A DNA stretch of 64,000 nt from Haloarcula rara (GTDB taxonomy: Archaea; Halobacteriota; Halobacteria; Halobacteriales; Haloarculaceae). This document shows positions 34,070-42,777 of this stretch, piece by piece. A model generated the notes under the pieces. It was not told where the DNA came from, made no database searches, and was given only the letters and a program-made list of their open reading frames with translations. Position 1 is the first letter of the stretch. Every line of letters begins with the position of its first letter. The DNA lies in NCBI RefSeq assembly GCF_029338235.1, contig NZ_CP119785.1:1178001-1242000 (forward strand). The letters run 5' to 3'. A program made the position numbers and the translations under genes.

Positions 34070-34131
34070 GACTGTCTGCAGTTCCGCATATTCACACCCG
34101 GGTGACGGTTCCGTCACCACGGTCGTACTCC

Positions 34132-34872
34132 TCACCTGACCAGCGGCGCGACCGCCCGGTAGACCAGTTCCATCGGGAGCCCGCTGGCGTCGGTCGGCAC
34201 CTCGGCGGGGAGCGTCCGTAGCTCCCCACCACCAGGGGCGGCCGTATACGCGAGCACGACAGCGTCGAGCGCCGCAGCCACGGGCACGCTGTGACCAGTT
34301 GTCGCCTCGGCCACCTTCTGGACGACCGGCGGCGCGTCGCGGTCCTGCTGGGCGAGCGTTCGCATCCGCTCGGCGTAGCCCGCGGCGGTCGTCGCGTCCT
34401 CGGCCAGCGGCTCACCCGCGAAGGCCCGAAAGCAGAGTTCGGAGTGTGCGCTGCGGATAACTGCGGCGGCCTCGGGCACCTCCTGTAGCAGCTCGTCACA
34501 CATCGCGATAGCGTCGCTGCGCTCGAAGGCCGCCTCCGAGAGCGCCGCGCCGGCCTTGCGCTCGTGGACCCGGTTCGCCGTCGAGTAGCGCCGCTTCCGG
34601 GTCGCCTCCCGGACCGGCGGGTCGACGACGGCCGTGCTGCGCGGGCCCAGCAGCTCGCGGGCGAGCGCGTCACACCGCCGGACTGGGTCGCCCGACTCGA
34701 CGAGCCCGATGGGGACGTCGACCAGAATCAGCCGGGCCGCCTCCTCGTAGGCCGCCCAGCAGTCGCCGATACCGTCGAAGACGGCCGTCTCCTCGTAGCC
34801 GTCCCCGGAGAACGTCACTGCCAGCCACGACCCGTCACGGTATGCGACCCCCACGTAGCGGTCCTCGACCAT
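34132..34872 (-). CDS. DUF429 family, predicted RNase H-like protein
   Basis: The 246-residue product starts at 'MVEDRYVGVAYRDGSW' and carries the DUF429 pattern: 'LILVDVPIGLVESGDPVRRCD' (acidic active-site Asp), 'RSTAVVDPPVREA', and 'AHSELCFRAFAG' with 'ALDAVVLAYTAA'. The fold is RNase H-like. The biochemical role is unknown; a nuclease is predicted for the family. The frame extends nine codons upstream, but these are not family-like. Confidence 0.87.
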   Translation of the reverse strand: MVEDRYVGVAYRDGSWLAVTFSGDGYEETAVFDGIGDCWAAYEEAARLILVDVPIGLVESGDPVRRCDALARELLGPRSTAVVDPPVREATRKRRYSTANRVHERKAGAALSEAAFERSDAIAMCDELLQEVPEAAAVIRSAHSELCFRAFAGEPLAEDATTAAGYAERMRTLAQQDRDAPPVVQKVAEATTGHSVPVAAALDAVVLAYTAAPGGGELRTLPAEVPTDASGLPMELVYRAVAPLVR

Positions 34873-34946
34873 CGTCGGATATGCGTGACGCGGGCGCAAA
34901 AAGCTACCCGGCCAAGGGTTTTCACGACGGGGGACCGCGGCCCACT

Positions 34947-35305
34947 ATGAACGGTGTCGTCCTGGCGGCCGGCGAATGGACCAGAAGGGGACCGCTGACC
35001 GACGAGCAGTCGAAGGCCCTCGTCACAGTCGCCGGTCAGCCGCTGCTCTCCCATGGCTTCGACGCCCTGCTGTCGGTCGGCGTTTCCCAACTCGTCGTGG
35101 TCGGCTACCGCGGCGACGATATCGTCGACCGCTACGGCGACAGCTACCGCGAGACCGACACCGCGGCGAGGACGAGCGCACCGCCGCCGTGGACGACCTC
35201 CGGCAGCGCGGCCACCGCGCCGAGACGGTCGAACTCGACGGACGGTGTCACACCGTCAACGAACCGGCCGACAGGGAACGGGTCACAGAGAAACTGGGAC
35301 GCTGA
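34947..35305 (+). pseudogene. Truncated, frameshifted sugar nucleotidyltransferase
   Basis: The frame from ATG 34947 reads 'MNGVVLAAGEWTRRGPLTDEQSKAL', matching the start of glucose-1-phosphate thymidylyl/uridylyltransferases, but the signature G-x-G-T-R-M-R-P is spoiled (Trp for Gly, Arg-Gly for Met-Arg). After about 70 codons ('RYGDSYRE') the match moves to another frame, which ends 'RAETVELDGRCHTVNEP...ERVTEKLGR' at 35305, like the domain's C-terminal part. The middle, over 100 residues, is missing. A deletion with frameshift in an already decaying gene is inferred. Confidence 0.8.
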
Positions 35306-35314
35306 GCGGCGGCG

Positions 35315-36316
35315 TTACCTGGCCGTCGCCAGCAGGTCTTCGGGCAGTTCTCCAGGGAGCCCGTCGCGGTCGTGAGGCGCCTCGAAGTCGAGGTCGGGAC
35401 CGATAGGAACGAACCCCTTCGGGCTCACGTCCGGGTGCGTGGTGTAGTAGTGCTCCTTGATGTGGTCCATGTTCACCGTCTCGGCCACGCCTGGCGTCTG
35501 GTAGAGGTCGCGCAGATACGGCCAGAGGTTGTCGTACTCCCGGATGAGCATATGATTGCACTGGAAGTGGGTGTGGTACACCTCGTCGAAGCGGACCAGG
35601 GTGGTGAACAGACAGATGTCCGCCTCGGTCAGCCGGTCACCGGCGAGGTAGCGCTGGTCTGCTAGCACCTCGTCCCAGTGGTCGAGCGCGTCGAAGAGTT
35701 CGGAAACAGCGTTGTCGTAGGCGTTTTGCGTGTCTGCAAAGCCAGCGCGATAGACGCCGTTGTTGATGGGCTCGTAGATATCCTCGATGATGCGGTCGAC
35801 GTCCTCCCGGTAGCCCCCGGGGTAGAGGTTCACGTCGTTGTCTGCCCCCGAATCGAACTCGGTGTCGAGCATTCGGAGAATCTCCTTGGACTCGTTGTTG
35901 ACAATGGTCTCTTCCTGTTTATCCCACAGGACGGGGACGGTGACGCGGCCGGTCATGTCGGGGTCGGCCTCGACGTAGAGCTCACGGAGGTACTCCGAGC
36001 CATAGAGGGAATCCGCTGTGCAGCCGTCCTTCTCGGGCGTGAACTGCCAGCCGTCGTCCGCCCGGTAGGGGTCGACGATATCGACGCTGATGGCGTCTTC
36101 GAGCCCCTTCAGCGCCCGCACGAGCAGCGTTCGGTGGGCCCACGGACAGGCCAGCGAGACGTACAGGTGGTACCGACCCGCTTCGGGCTGGAAGCGTGCG
36201 TCCGGGTCGTCCTGGATGCGATTTCTGAAGCTGGTCTCCTGTCGGTCGAACTCCCCGTCTTCGTTCGTACTCTGATACGCGTCTGTCCGCCACTCACCGT
36301 CGACGAGCATATTCAT
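35315..36316 (-). CDS. Glutathione S-transferase-like, glutathionyl-hydroquinone reductase family
   Basis: The 333-residue protein has the Xi-class/ECM4 features: catalytic Cys57 in 'SLACPWAHR', the '[11 protein letters not shown]' segment, '[17 protein letters not shown]', and the C-terminal helical domain with '[14 protein letters not shown]'. Bacterial and yeast members reduce glutathionyl-hydroquinones. Haloarchaea make gamma-glutamylcysteine instead of glutathione, so the donor here is probably that thiol (inference). Start Met1 or Met3 is possible. It faces the pseudogene at 34947. Confidence 0.9.
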   Translation of the reverse strand: MNMLVDGEWRTDAYQSTNEDGEFDRQETSFRNRIQDDPDARFQPEAGRYHLYVSLACPWAHRTLLVRALKGLEDAISVDIVDPYRADDGWQFTPEKDGCTADSLYGSEYLRELYVEADPDMTGRVTVPVLWDKQEETIVNNESKEILRMLDTEFDSGADNDVNLYPGGYREDVDRIIEDIYEPINNGVYRAGFADTQNAYDNAVSELFDALDHWDEVLADQRYLAGDRLTEADICLFTTLVRFDEVYHTHFQCNHMLIREYDNLWPYLRDLYQTPGVAETVNMDHIKEHYYTTHPDVSPKGFVPIGPDLDFEAPHDRDGLPGELPEDLLATAR

Positions 36317-36495
36317 GGTACGATTCGTTGGCGCCCGACCGGTATAAACACCCCAGCGCGGTTACACGCGTGTCACCGGGCCGTTCGCGGCCGCTCGGCG
36401 GGGTCGACACGGCGTGTGCCACACCGACTCACCCGCACGCGGGCCCTTCGAAGCCCTTATTGGGGCGCTCGGCCACGTCTCCACCAAGAGTACCT

Positions 36496-37029
36496 ATGTC
36501 CGACAAACCTGCCTCGATGTACCGGGACATCGACAAGCCGTCCTACACCCGGCGCGAGTACATCACGGGCATCCCCGGTTCGAAGATTGCACAGCACGAG
36601 ATGGGTCGCAAGACCAAAGACAAGGGCGAGTACCCCGTCCAGATCAGCCTCATTGTCGAGGAAGAGGTCCAGCTCCGACACGGCTCGCTGGAGGCCTCGC
36701 GCCTCTCCGCGAACCGCCACCTCATCAAGACCATCGGTGAGGAGGGCGACTACCGCATGACCCTGCGGAAGTTCCCCCACCAAGTCCTGCGAGAGAACAA
36801 GCAGGCAACCGGCGCCGGCGCCGACCGTGTCTCCGACGGGATGCGGGCCGCCTTCGGGAAGATTGTCGGTACCGCCGCCCGGATGAACGCCGGCGAGCAG
36901 CTGTTTACCGCCTACTGCAACGTCGAGGACGCCGAGCACGTCAAGGAAGCGTTCCGCCGTGCCTACAACAAGATTACGCCGTCCTGCCGCGTCAAGGTCG
37001 AGAAGGGCGAAGAGCTGCTTATCTCCTAG
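36496..37029 (+). CDS. rpl10e: 50S ribosomal protein L10e (L16 family)
   Basis: The 177-residue basic protein starts '[23 protein letters not shown]', the archaeal L10e start, and keeps '[15 protein letters not shown]' and '[11 protein letters not shown]'. It lies in the central protuberance region of the large subunit. As in other haloarchaea it is encoded outside the main ribosomal operons. A T-rich tract after its stop suggests its transcript ends at about 37036. Confidence 0.96.
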   Translation: MSDKPASMYRDIDKPSYTRREYITGIPGSKIAQHEMGRKTKDKGEYPVQISLIVEEEVQLRHGSLEASRLSANRHLIKTIGEEGDYRMTLRKFPHQVLRENKQATGAGADRVSDGMRAAFGKIVGTAARMNAGEQLFTAYCNVEDAEHVKEAFRRAYNKITPSCRVKVEKGEELLIS

Positions 37030-37037
37030 CTCTTTTT
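37030..37037 (+). terminator. Oligo-T stretch after rpl10e
   Basis: CTCTTTTTG follows the stop codon directly (37030-37037), a typical archaeal intrinsic termination signal. A strong hairpin follows at 37046-37070, though archaeal termination does not need one. Confidence 0.5.
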
Positions 37038-37045
37038 GCACCGTC

Positions 37046-37700
37046 ACGAGCGCCGCGAAGCGGCGCTCGTTCGGGCAAAAACGCGCAGAAAAATCGCGTC
37101 GTGTCTGTTCACGGGCGCGAAGCGCCCGTTCACACGGTCCGAGGGACCTTCGGTCCCTCGCTACTCCCTTCGCGCACCTGCGGTGCGCGGCAGTCCGCGC
37201 GCCGCGGTAGAACCGGCGGCGATGCCGCCGGATGCTTCTTGCTCACTGACTTGTCTTTTTTAACAGCAGGCCTGCCCTTCCCCGTCGACGCGCAATGAAA
37301 CGCGCGTCCCGGCCACAGCAACCGCCACCAGTACGCAGGACGCGTGTCGCTCGCGTCCGCGAGCGACCGGGGAGAGCGAGGAATCGAGCGCAGCGAGATT
37401 CCTCGTAACGGAACGGTGAACGTAGCGAGGGGCGTGCGTAGCACGGCCCTCGATGTGGAACGGGGAACGAAGTGACCCGTGGAACAAAGTGAACCGTGGA
37501 GGACTGGGGGCCGATACGTGAGCGCGCTCCGTCGCGCTGGCACCTGCGGGCCTGGTGGACTGAAAGGGCGAACGCGCTCGGGGTCGCTGGGCGACCCCTG
37601 TCGAGCGAGCGCCGCGAGCGAGATATGTCGCCCAGCGGGCGCGAGCGGGTGAGGGCTTTCGAGCGGTCGTGAGTGTCGCGGTAGCAAGAGCACGGACAGG
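37046..37700. repeat. Long palindrome-rich gap downstream of rpl10e
   Basis: No gene is evident in these 650 bases. Perfect hairpins include 37046-37070 (11-bp stem, loop GAA), 37111-37129 (8-bp stem, GAA), 37140-37160 (9-bp, TTC), 37171-37189 (8-bp, TGC), 37377-37405 and 37461-37481. The last two have stems interrupted by symmetrical GA steps and loops GCA and GAA. The block 37108-37214 is an inverted relative of 17221-17335. Open frames here are Arg/Ser-rich artefacts. Confidence 0.8.
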
Positions 37701-37793
37701 GGAGGGCTCGTAGGAGAATACTGGACGGACCGAACACATCGTCTGAGGCCGCCTTGGAGAAATAGTATTCAGCTAGCAGAACGTAGCAACAGT

Positions 37794-37994
37794 ATGGCAC
37801 TCAGATTACTGCTGCTCGCGCTGGGGCTGGCCGAATTGCTCGCGCCGCGGAAAGTCGTCGACTTCTGGATGAATCTGGCGACGACGGAGTCGGACGTGGA
37901 ACTGCGGTCGTGGGTGTACACCGTCGCGCGCCTGGAGGGGCTCGTCATCGTCCTGTGGGTGCTGGCGGCGAGGCGCGGTGACGACGACGAGTAG
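37794..37994 (+). CDS. Small haloarchaeal membrane protein
   Basis: The 66-residue product has a hydrophobic start 'ALRLLLLALGLAELLAP' and a second segment 'LEGLVIVLWVLAA' with a charged middle and an Asp/Glu tail, so two membrane helices. Similar short proteins are common in haloarchaea. Function unknown. It precedes the ATP-grasp gene by 50 bases on the same strand. Confidence 0.7.
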   Translation: MALRLLLLALGLAELLAPRKVVDFWMNLATTESDVELRSWVYTVARLEGLVIVLWVLAARRGDDDE

Positions 37995-38044
37995 GAGCGC
38001 GCGACCACAGCCTTTGATGCGGTGACGGGTCCAAGAGAGAGCGA

Positions 38045-38908
38045 ATGCTACGCCTCGCGGTCGCCACGAACAGCGAGACCTTCGAGCGGATGGGCGAGCC
38101 CCTGGCTGACCGGGGCATCGAGGTCGGTCACGTCGCCACCAGCGAGCGGGCGATGCCACTCACGGAGAATCCCTTCGAGGCGTACGACGTGGGCTTCGTC
38201 TACCCCTCGCGAATCATGGAGGGGGCCGTCGCTGACGCGTTTCTGGACGTGCCCTGGGTCAACGACCGCGAGGCCATCCTCCGCTCGCGCAACAAGGCCG
38301 ACGTGTTGACGCGTCTGGGCCGGGCCGACGTGCCGGTCCCCGAGTCGGTCGTGGTGTCGAACCCGGCCGACGAGTCGGCGCTGGTGGCGGCCTTCGAGCG
38401 AGTGGAGCCGCCAGTGGTCGTCAAGCCAAATTCGACGACCCGCGGGGTCGGCGTGACGACCGCGCACGACCTCGATTCCTTCCTGGGTATCGCGGACTAT
38501 CTTGACCTGGTCCACGACTACCGGGCGACCGGCGACCAGTCGTTCCTGGTCCAGGAGTACCTCCCCGACGCGACCGACTACCGGGCGATGGTCGTCGACG
38601 GCGACTACGTCGGCGCGGTCGAGCGCAGACTGCCGGAGGACGAACGCGAGCGGGGCCGCTGGAAACACAACGTCCACCGCGGTGCGGTGGCCGAAGGGGT
38701 CGAACTCCCGGACGAACTCCGGCGGCTTGCCGAACGGACCGCCGAGGTCCTCGACATCGACTACCTGGGCGTGGACCTGCTCGTGAGCGGCGACCGAGCG
38801 GTGGTCAACGAGACCAACGCCCGACCGACCATCGACAGCGCGACGAAGTACGAGGATGGGTTCTGGGACCGACTGGCGGCGCTGATTCGGGAGACGGCGG
38901 AACGATAA
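38045..38908 (+). CDS. RimK-type ATP-grasp ligase
   Basis: The 287-residue protein has an N-terminal domain with 'RLAVATNSETFERMG', then the ATP-grasp core: 'PVVVKPNSTTRGVGV' (ATP loop), 'FLVQEYLPDATDYRAMVVDG', and the metal-binding 'GVDLLVSGDRAVVNETNARP'. RimK-like ligases attach glutamate or other amino acids to proteins or coenzymes such as F420, methanopterin or lysine carrier proteins. LysX and CofF/MptN are related, but this one is not clearly any of them. Confidence 0.88.
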   Translation: MLRLAVATNSETFERMGEPLADRGIEVGHVATSERAMPLTENPFEAYDVGFVYPSRIMEGAVADAFLDVPWVNDREAILRSRNKADVLTRLGRADVPVPESVVVSNPADESALVAAFERVEPPVVVKPNSTTRGVGVTTAHDLDSFLGIADYLDLVHDYRATGDQSFLVQEYLPDATDYRAMVVDGDYVGAVERRLPEDERERGRWKHNVHRGAVAEGVELPDELRRLAERTAEVLDIDYLGVDLLVSGDRAVVNETNARPTIDSATKYEDGFWDRLAALIRETAER

Positions 38909-38936
38909 AACGGACTGCGAAAGCGCGGAGACGGGG

Positions 38937-39323
38937 CTACAGTTCGATGTCGGCCGAGTCCTCTTCGCGGTCGAAGGTGACCTCGAGGACACCGTTGTTG
39001 TAGGTCGCCGAGGCGGAGTGTTCGTCGACGCGGCTGGGGAGGGTGAGACGTTCGTGGTACTCGCGGTGGTGTGTCCCGGCGTCGATGGTGAGGACGCTCC
39101 CGTCGCATTTCAGGTCGATACCGTCTTTCTCGACGCCGGGAATGTCGGCGACGACGCGGACTTCGTCGCTCGTCTCGTGGACATCGACGTGGAGGTCACC
39201 GCCGTCGGCGGCGCCGTCGCGGTCGATGTGGACGTCCCCTTCCGAGCCCATCATCTCGTCCATCATCCGCTCTATCTCCCGGAAGAACTCGTCGAAGGGG
39301 TCGTCGTTATCGTCCCGTCTCAT
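38937..39323 (-). CDS. Hsp20/alpha-crystallin small heat-shock protein
   Basis: The 128-residue product starts 'MRRDDNDDPFDEFFREIERMMDEMM', an N-terminal arm of the haloarchaeal Hsp20 type. The alpha-crystallin domain follows with 'LHVDVHETSDEVRVVADIPGVEKDGIDL' and the 'NNGVLEVTF' strand. It acts as an ATP-independent holdase against denaturation. It lacks a clear I-x-I tail motif but ends 'DSADIEL'. The frame is open upstream to 39431, which I reject as non-conserved. Confidence 0.92.
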   Translation of the reverse strand: MRRDDNDDPFDEFFREIERMMDEMMGSEGDVHIDRDGAADGGDLHVDVHETSDEVRVVADIPGVEKDGIDLKCDGSVLTIDAGTHHREYHERLTLPSRVDEHSASATYNNGVLEVTFDREEDSADIEL

Positions 39324-39510
39324 CAGTAGCGAGTGGTATGTGCGACGGTCCCAAAAGCCTTCTGACGGCCCCAGATTGTGAGCCGGATGCCAGAACTGTC
39401 CAGCGACTGGGCCAAAGCCGTGACAAACCACCGCATCGATAGACAGAACGGCTGGTATCCCGAACTAACTTCGAAAACCCTTTACTCGGGGTCAGCGCTT
39501 GTCTAGAGGA

Positions 39511-40518
39511 ATGAGTGACCCAGTTCGCGTCGGTCTGAACGGCTTCGGCCGTATCGGTCGCAACGTAATGCGTGCCTCGCTGGACAACGACAACGTCGAG
39601 ATCGTCGGTATCAACGACGTCATCGACGACGAGGAAGTCGAGTACTTCGCCAAGTACGACACCGTCATGGGCGAGCTGCCCGGTGCAAGTGTCGACGACG
39701 GCGTTCTGACCGTCGAGGGAACCGACTTCGAGGCGGGCGTCTTCCACGAGACAGACCCGACCCAGCTCCCCTGGGACGACCTCGACGTCGACGTCGCCTT
39801 CGAGTGTACCGGCATCTTCCGCACGTACGACGACGCGGCCCAGCACCTCGAGGCGGGCGCCGACAAGGTGCTCATCTCCGCGCCGCCCAAGGGCGAGAAA
39901 GAGGTCAAGCAGATCGTCTACGGCGTCAACCAGGACGAGTACGACGGCGAAGACGTCGTCTCGAACGCCTCCTGTACGACGAACTCCATCACGCCGGTCG
40001 CGAAGGTGCTCGACGACGAGTTCGGCATCGTGTCCGGCCAGCTGACGACCGTCCACGCTTACACGGGCTCGCAGAACCTCATCGACGGCCCCAACAGCAA
40101 GCCCCGCCGGCGCCGCGCCGCCGCGGAAAACATCATCCCGACCTCGACGGGCGCCGCACAGGCGACCACCGAGGTCCTCCCACAGCTCGAGGGCAAGCTC
40201 GACGGGATGGCCATCCGCGTCCCGGTCCCGAACGGCTCCATCACCGAGCTGGTCGTCGACCTCGAGGACGACGTGACCGAGGAAGACGTCAACGCCGCCT
40301 TCGAGGACGCCGCCACCGGCGAGCTCGAGGGCGTCCTGGGTGTCACGAACGACGAACTCGTCTCGACTGACATCCTGGGTGACCCCTACTCCACGCAGGT
40401 CGACCTCGGCCAGACGAACAACGTCAACGGCCTGACGAAGATCCTGACCTGGTACGACAACGAGTACGGCTTCTCGAACCGCATGCTCGACGTCGCCGGG
40501 TACATCACCGAGGCGTAA
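39511..40518 (+). CDS. gap: Type I glyceraldehyde-3-phosphate dehydrogenase
   Basis: The 335-residue protein begins 'MSDPVRVGLNGFGRIGRNVMRA'. Cys155 in 'SNASCTTNSITP' is the catalytic thiol and the histidine lies in 'VHAYTGSQNLI'. This is the bacterial/eukaryal type I enzyme common in haloarchaea, unlike the type II enzyme of other archaea. It converts glyceraldehyde 3-phosphate and phosphate to 1,3-bisphosphoglycerate. The next gene on the strand is PGK, 113 bases away, so consecutive glycolytic steps are neighbours. Cofactor specificity is not deduced. Confidence 0.96.
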   Translation: MSDPVRVGLNGFGRIGRNVMRASLDNDNVEIVGINDVIDDEEVEYFAKYDTVMGELPGASVDDGVLTVEGTDFEAGVFHETDPTQLPWDDLDVDVAFECTGIFRTYDDAAQHLEAGADKVLISAPPKGEKEVKQIVYGVNQDEYDGEDVVSNASCTTNSITPVAKVLDDEFGIVSGQLTTVHAYTGSQNLIDGPNSKPRRRRAAAENIIPTSTGAAQATTEVLPQLEGKLDGMAIRVPVPNGSITELVVDLEDDVTEEDVNAAFEDAATGELEGVLGVTNDELVSTDILGDPYSTQVDLGQTNNVNGLTKILTWYDNEYGFSNRMLDVAGYITEA

Positions 40519-40533
40519 CGCGGTCCGACTTCT

Positions 40534-40545
40534 GTTATTTTTCGC
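40534..40545 (+). terminator. T-rich end of the gap transcript
   Basis: TTATTTTTCG at 40534-40543, 16 bases after the gap stop codon, looks like an oligo-T terminator. A second tract TTTTTT follows at 40570-40575. Confidence 0.4.
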
Positions 40546-40600
40546 GGCGTTGAGTTGCAACTGTCGTGTTTTTTCGTACCAAATAGTCACACTCGGAAAC

Positions 40601-40610
40601 GGTTAAACGG
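40601..40610 (+). promoter_or_regulatory. TATA-like element of pgk
   Basis: GGTTAAACGG centred near 40605 lies 22 bases before the ATG at 40632, the right distance for a leaderless transcript. It supports pgk having its own promoter separate from gap. Confidence 0.35.
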
Positions 40611-40631
40611 TCGGCGGGAGAGTTTTCGGGT

Positions 40632-41840
40632 ATGACGTTCCAGACGCTCGACGACCTCGACGACGGACAGCGCGTCCTCATCCGCCTCGACCTCAACTCG
40701 CCGGTCGAGGACGGGGAGGTACAGGACAACCGGCGTTTCGGTCGCCACGCCACCACCATCAGCGAACTCGTCGACCGCGACTTCGCCGTCGCCGTCATGG
40801 CCCACCAGGGCCGCCCGGGCGACGACGACTTCGTCTCACTCGACCAGCACGCCGAGATTCTCTCGGACCACATCGATTCCGACGTCGACCACGTCGCGGA
40901 CACCTTCGGCGACGAGGCCGTAGACGCCATCGACGACCTCGAGGGCGGCGACGTGCTCGTGCTCGAGAACACACGGATGGCCGACGGCGAGCTCCCCGAA
41001 GAGGAGCCCGAGGTCAAGGCCGAGACTGAGTTCGTCCAGGCGCTGGCCCCGGAGTTCGACGCCTACATCAACGACGCCTACTCGGCGGCCCATCGCTCCC
41101 ACGCTTCGCTCGTGGGCTTCCCGGTCGTGATGGACGCCTACGCCGGCCGCGTGATGGAGACCGAGTACGAGGCAAACACCGCCATCGCCGAGAAGGAGTT
41201 CGACGGCCAGGTCACCATGGCCATGGGCGGGACGAAAGCCACCGACGTCATCGGCGTCATCGACCACATCGGCGACAAGATAGACGACTTCGTCCTGGGC
41301 GGTATCGCCGGCCAGCTGTTCCTGCGGGCCCAGGGGTATCCCATCGGCTACGACGTCGGCGACATGGACCTCTTTACCACCCAGTGGGAGAACAACCAGG
41401 AGATAATCGAGGAGATTCTCGAAGAGCGCGGCGACCAGATCACGGTCGCACACGACGTGGCCTACGGCGAGGACGACGAGCGCGTCGAGGTCGACGTCGA
41501 TGACATAGACGAGAAGGGCCTGGGCATCATGGACATCGGCACCGACACCGCCGAGGAGTACGCCGACCTGGCCCGGGAATCGGACGCCGTCTTCGTGAAG
41601 GGCGCACTGGGCGTCTTCGAGGACGAGAATTTCTCGACGGGCACCGTCACCGTACTGGAGGCCATCGCCGAGACGGACTGTTTCTCCGTCGTCGGCGGCG
41701 GTGACACTTCTCGCGCTATCACGATGTACGGAATGAGCGAGGATTCGTTCGACCACGTCTCCATCGCCGGGGGCGCCTACATCCGCGCGCTCACCGGCGA
41801 CGAGCTCGTCGGCGTCGAAGCGCTGCGCAACTACGCGTAG
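40632..41840 (+). CDS. pgk: Phosphoglycerate kinase
   Basis: The 402-residue product starts 'MTFQTLDDLDDGQRVLIRLDLNSPV', the PGK N-terminal strand with the substrate Asp/Asn. It has 'AHQGRPG' and 'NDAYSAAHRSHASLVGF' of the substrate site, and 'MAMGGTKATD' and 'VVGGGDTSRA' of the nucleotide site. It phosphorylates ADP from 1,3-bisphosphoglycerate, or runs in reverse in gluconeogenesis. It follows gap with its own TATA. Confidence 0.96.
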   Translation: MTFQTLDDLDDGQRVLIRLDLNSPVEDGEVQDNRRFGRHATTISELVDRDFAVAVMAHQGRPGDDDFVSLDQHAEILSDHIDSDVDHVADTFGDEAVDAIDDLEGGDVLVLENTRMADGELPEEEPEVKAETEFVQALAPEFDAYINDAYSAAHRSHASLVGFPVVMDAYAGRVMETEYEANTAIAEKEFDGQVTMAMGGTKATDVIGVIDHIGDKIDDFVLGGIAGQLFLRAQGYPIGYDVGDMDLFTTQWENNQEIIEEILEERGDQITVAHDVAYGEDDERVEVDVDDIDEKGLGIMDIGTDTAEEYADLARESDAVFVKGALGVFEDENFSTGTVTVLEAIAETDCFSVVGGGDTSRAITMYGMSEDSFDHVSIAGGAYIRALTGDELVGVEALRNYA

Positions 41841-41906
41841 AGAGCGGTTGCACCGACGGTCATTCGATACCCGCGACACGTCCGAACGATGGCGGTGGCA
41901 AACGGC

Positions 41907-42065
41907 TCAGCTGGGACGGGACCGCCGCGTCTCCGCGTGACGACGCTCCCAGTCGTCGTCGAGGTCCTCGACGACGACCGCTCGTCGGTCGTCGTCTGAG
42001 CGACAGCGGGCGTGGCGGGCTATCCAGTCGTTGCCGTCGTCTGTCGTTGTCGGCCGCTGTGACAT
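41907..42065 (-). CDS. Small basic hypothetical protein
   Basis: The 52-residue frame ('MSQRPTTTDDGNDWIARHARCRSDDDRRAVVV') has balanced acidic and basic residues and no known motif. It follows an AT-rich stretch around 42088-42125 that could hold its promoter. No family is recognised. It is kept because its composition is like a real haloarchaeal small protein and unlike shadow frames, but doubtful. Confidence 0.4.
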   Translation of the reverse strand: MSQRPTTTDDGNDWIARHARCRSDDDRRAVVVEDLDDDWERRHAETRRSRPS

Positions 42066-42204
42066 ATCACGCGATAGGACCACCCACAGTAAATTTCTTC
42101 CGGCAACATTTGCTACAAATTCACTCGGACCTGAGTGAGTGACAGTAGTCGTTGCCGGAGTGGGTGCGCGAACGTTTTTCTCCGTTGACACGCTATAACA
42201 ACCC

Positions 42205-42726
42205 ATGCCAGACACGCCACCGGAGTTTCAGGAATCACCAGACAGCGACGCCGTTACCGAGGACGACGAGTTCGACAATCTCCGGGGGATTCTCGCCGAC
42301 GGCGTGGTGGGTGCGGCCGGTGGGCTGGTCGGGACGGCGATGATGACCGTCGTCTTTCTCATCGCCCAGTCTGTCGGGGCCTTCGAGTTGACCGACTTCG
42401 CCATCCTCATGGAACTGCTCGGGCTGAGCGAGGTCGTACCGCCGGTCCTGTTTGGCTTCCTGCTCTTTCTCGGCGGCGGGATGGTCCCGTGGCCCCTTCT
42501 CTTTGCGTCGCTGAAGGCCTACCTCCCCGGCGAGTCCAGTCCGGTCTCCGGGGCGTTCTTCGGTGCGGCGATGTGGACCGGCTTCGTGCTGGCCTTTTAC
42601 ACCGGCCAGACCGGACTGGCGCTCGTGCTGTACGCTCTCCTGACGCTGGTGGCCCACGTCGTCTACGGAATCGGCCTCGGTGCCGTCTTCGACTACTTCG
42701 AGACCCGGTCGGACTCTATCGTCTGA
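42205..42726 (+). CDS. Haloarchaeal four-to-five-helix membrane protein
   Basis: The 173-residue product has an acidic 25-residue start then helices 'GVVGAAGGLVGTAMMTVVFLIAQ', 'PPVLFGFLLFLGGGMVPWPLLF', 'GAFFGAAMWTGFVLAFY' and 'LVLYALLTLVAHVVYGIGLG'. The 'GLVGTAMMT' start is like the DUF6789-type haloarchaeal family that I recall, not verified. Function unknown. It lies 51 bases upstream of the creatininase-family gene in the same direction. Confidence 0.78.
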   Translation: MPDTPPEFQESPDSDAVTEDDEFDNLRGILADGVVGAAGGLVGTAMMTVVFLIAQSVGAFELTDFAILMELLGLSEVVPPVLFGFLLFLGGGMVPWPLLFASLKAYLPGESSPVSGAFFGAAMWTGFVLAFYTGQTGLALVLYALLTLVAHVVYGIGLGAVFDYFETRSDSIV

Positions 42727-42777
42727 GCGGGCGACCGGGACCCCTACGTTTGTGTGCCCCCGCGCCCACGTCGGCGT

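Noticed and set aside
37130..37800. Several overlapping minus-strand frames of 150-190 codons after rpl10e
   Set aside because: Composition is Arg/Ser/Pro-rich, they overlap each other in different frames, and their sequence comes from hairpins.
40534..40575. A riboswitch upstream of pgk
   Set aside because: No conserved aptamer pattern, only T-tracts and a TATA-like site.
39307..40590. 427-codon minus-strand frame opposite gap
   Set aside because: Antisense shadow of a conserved GAPDH gene.
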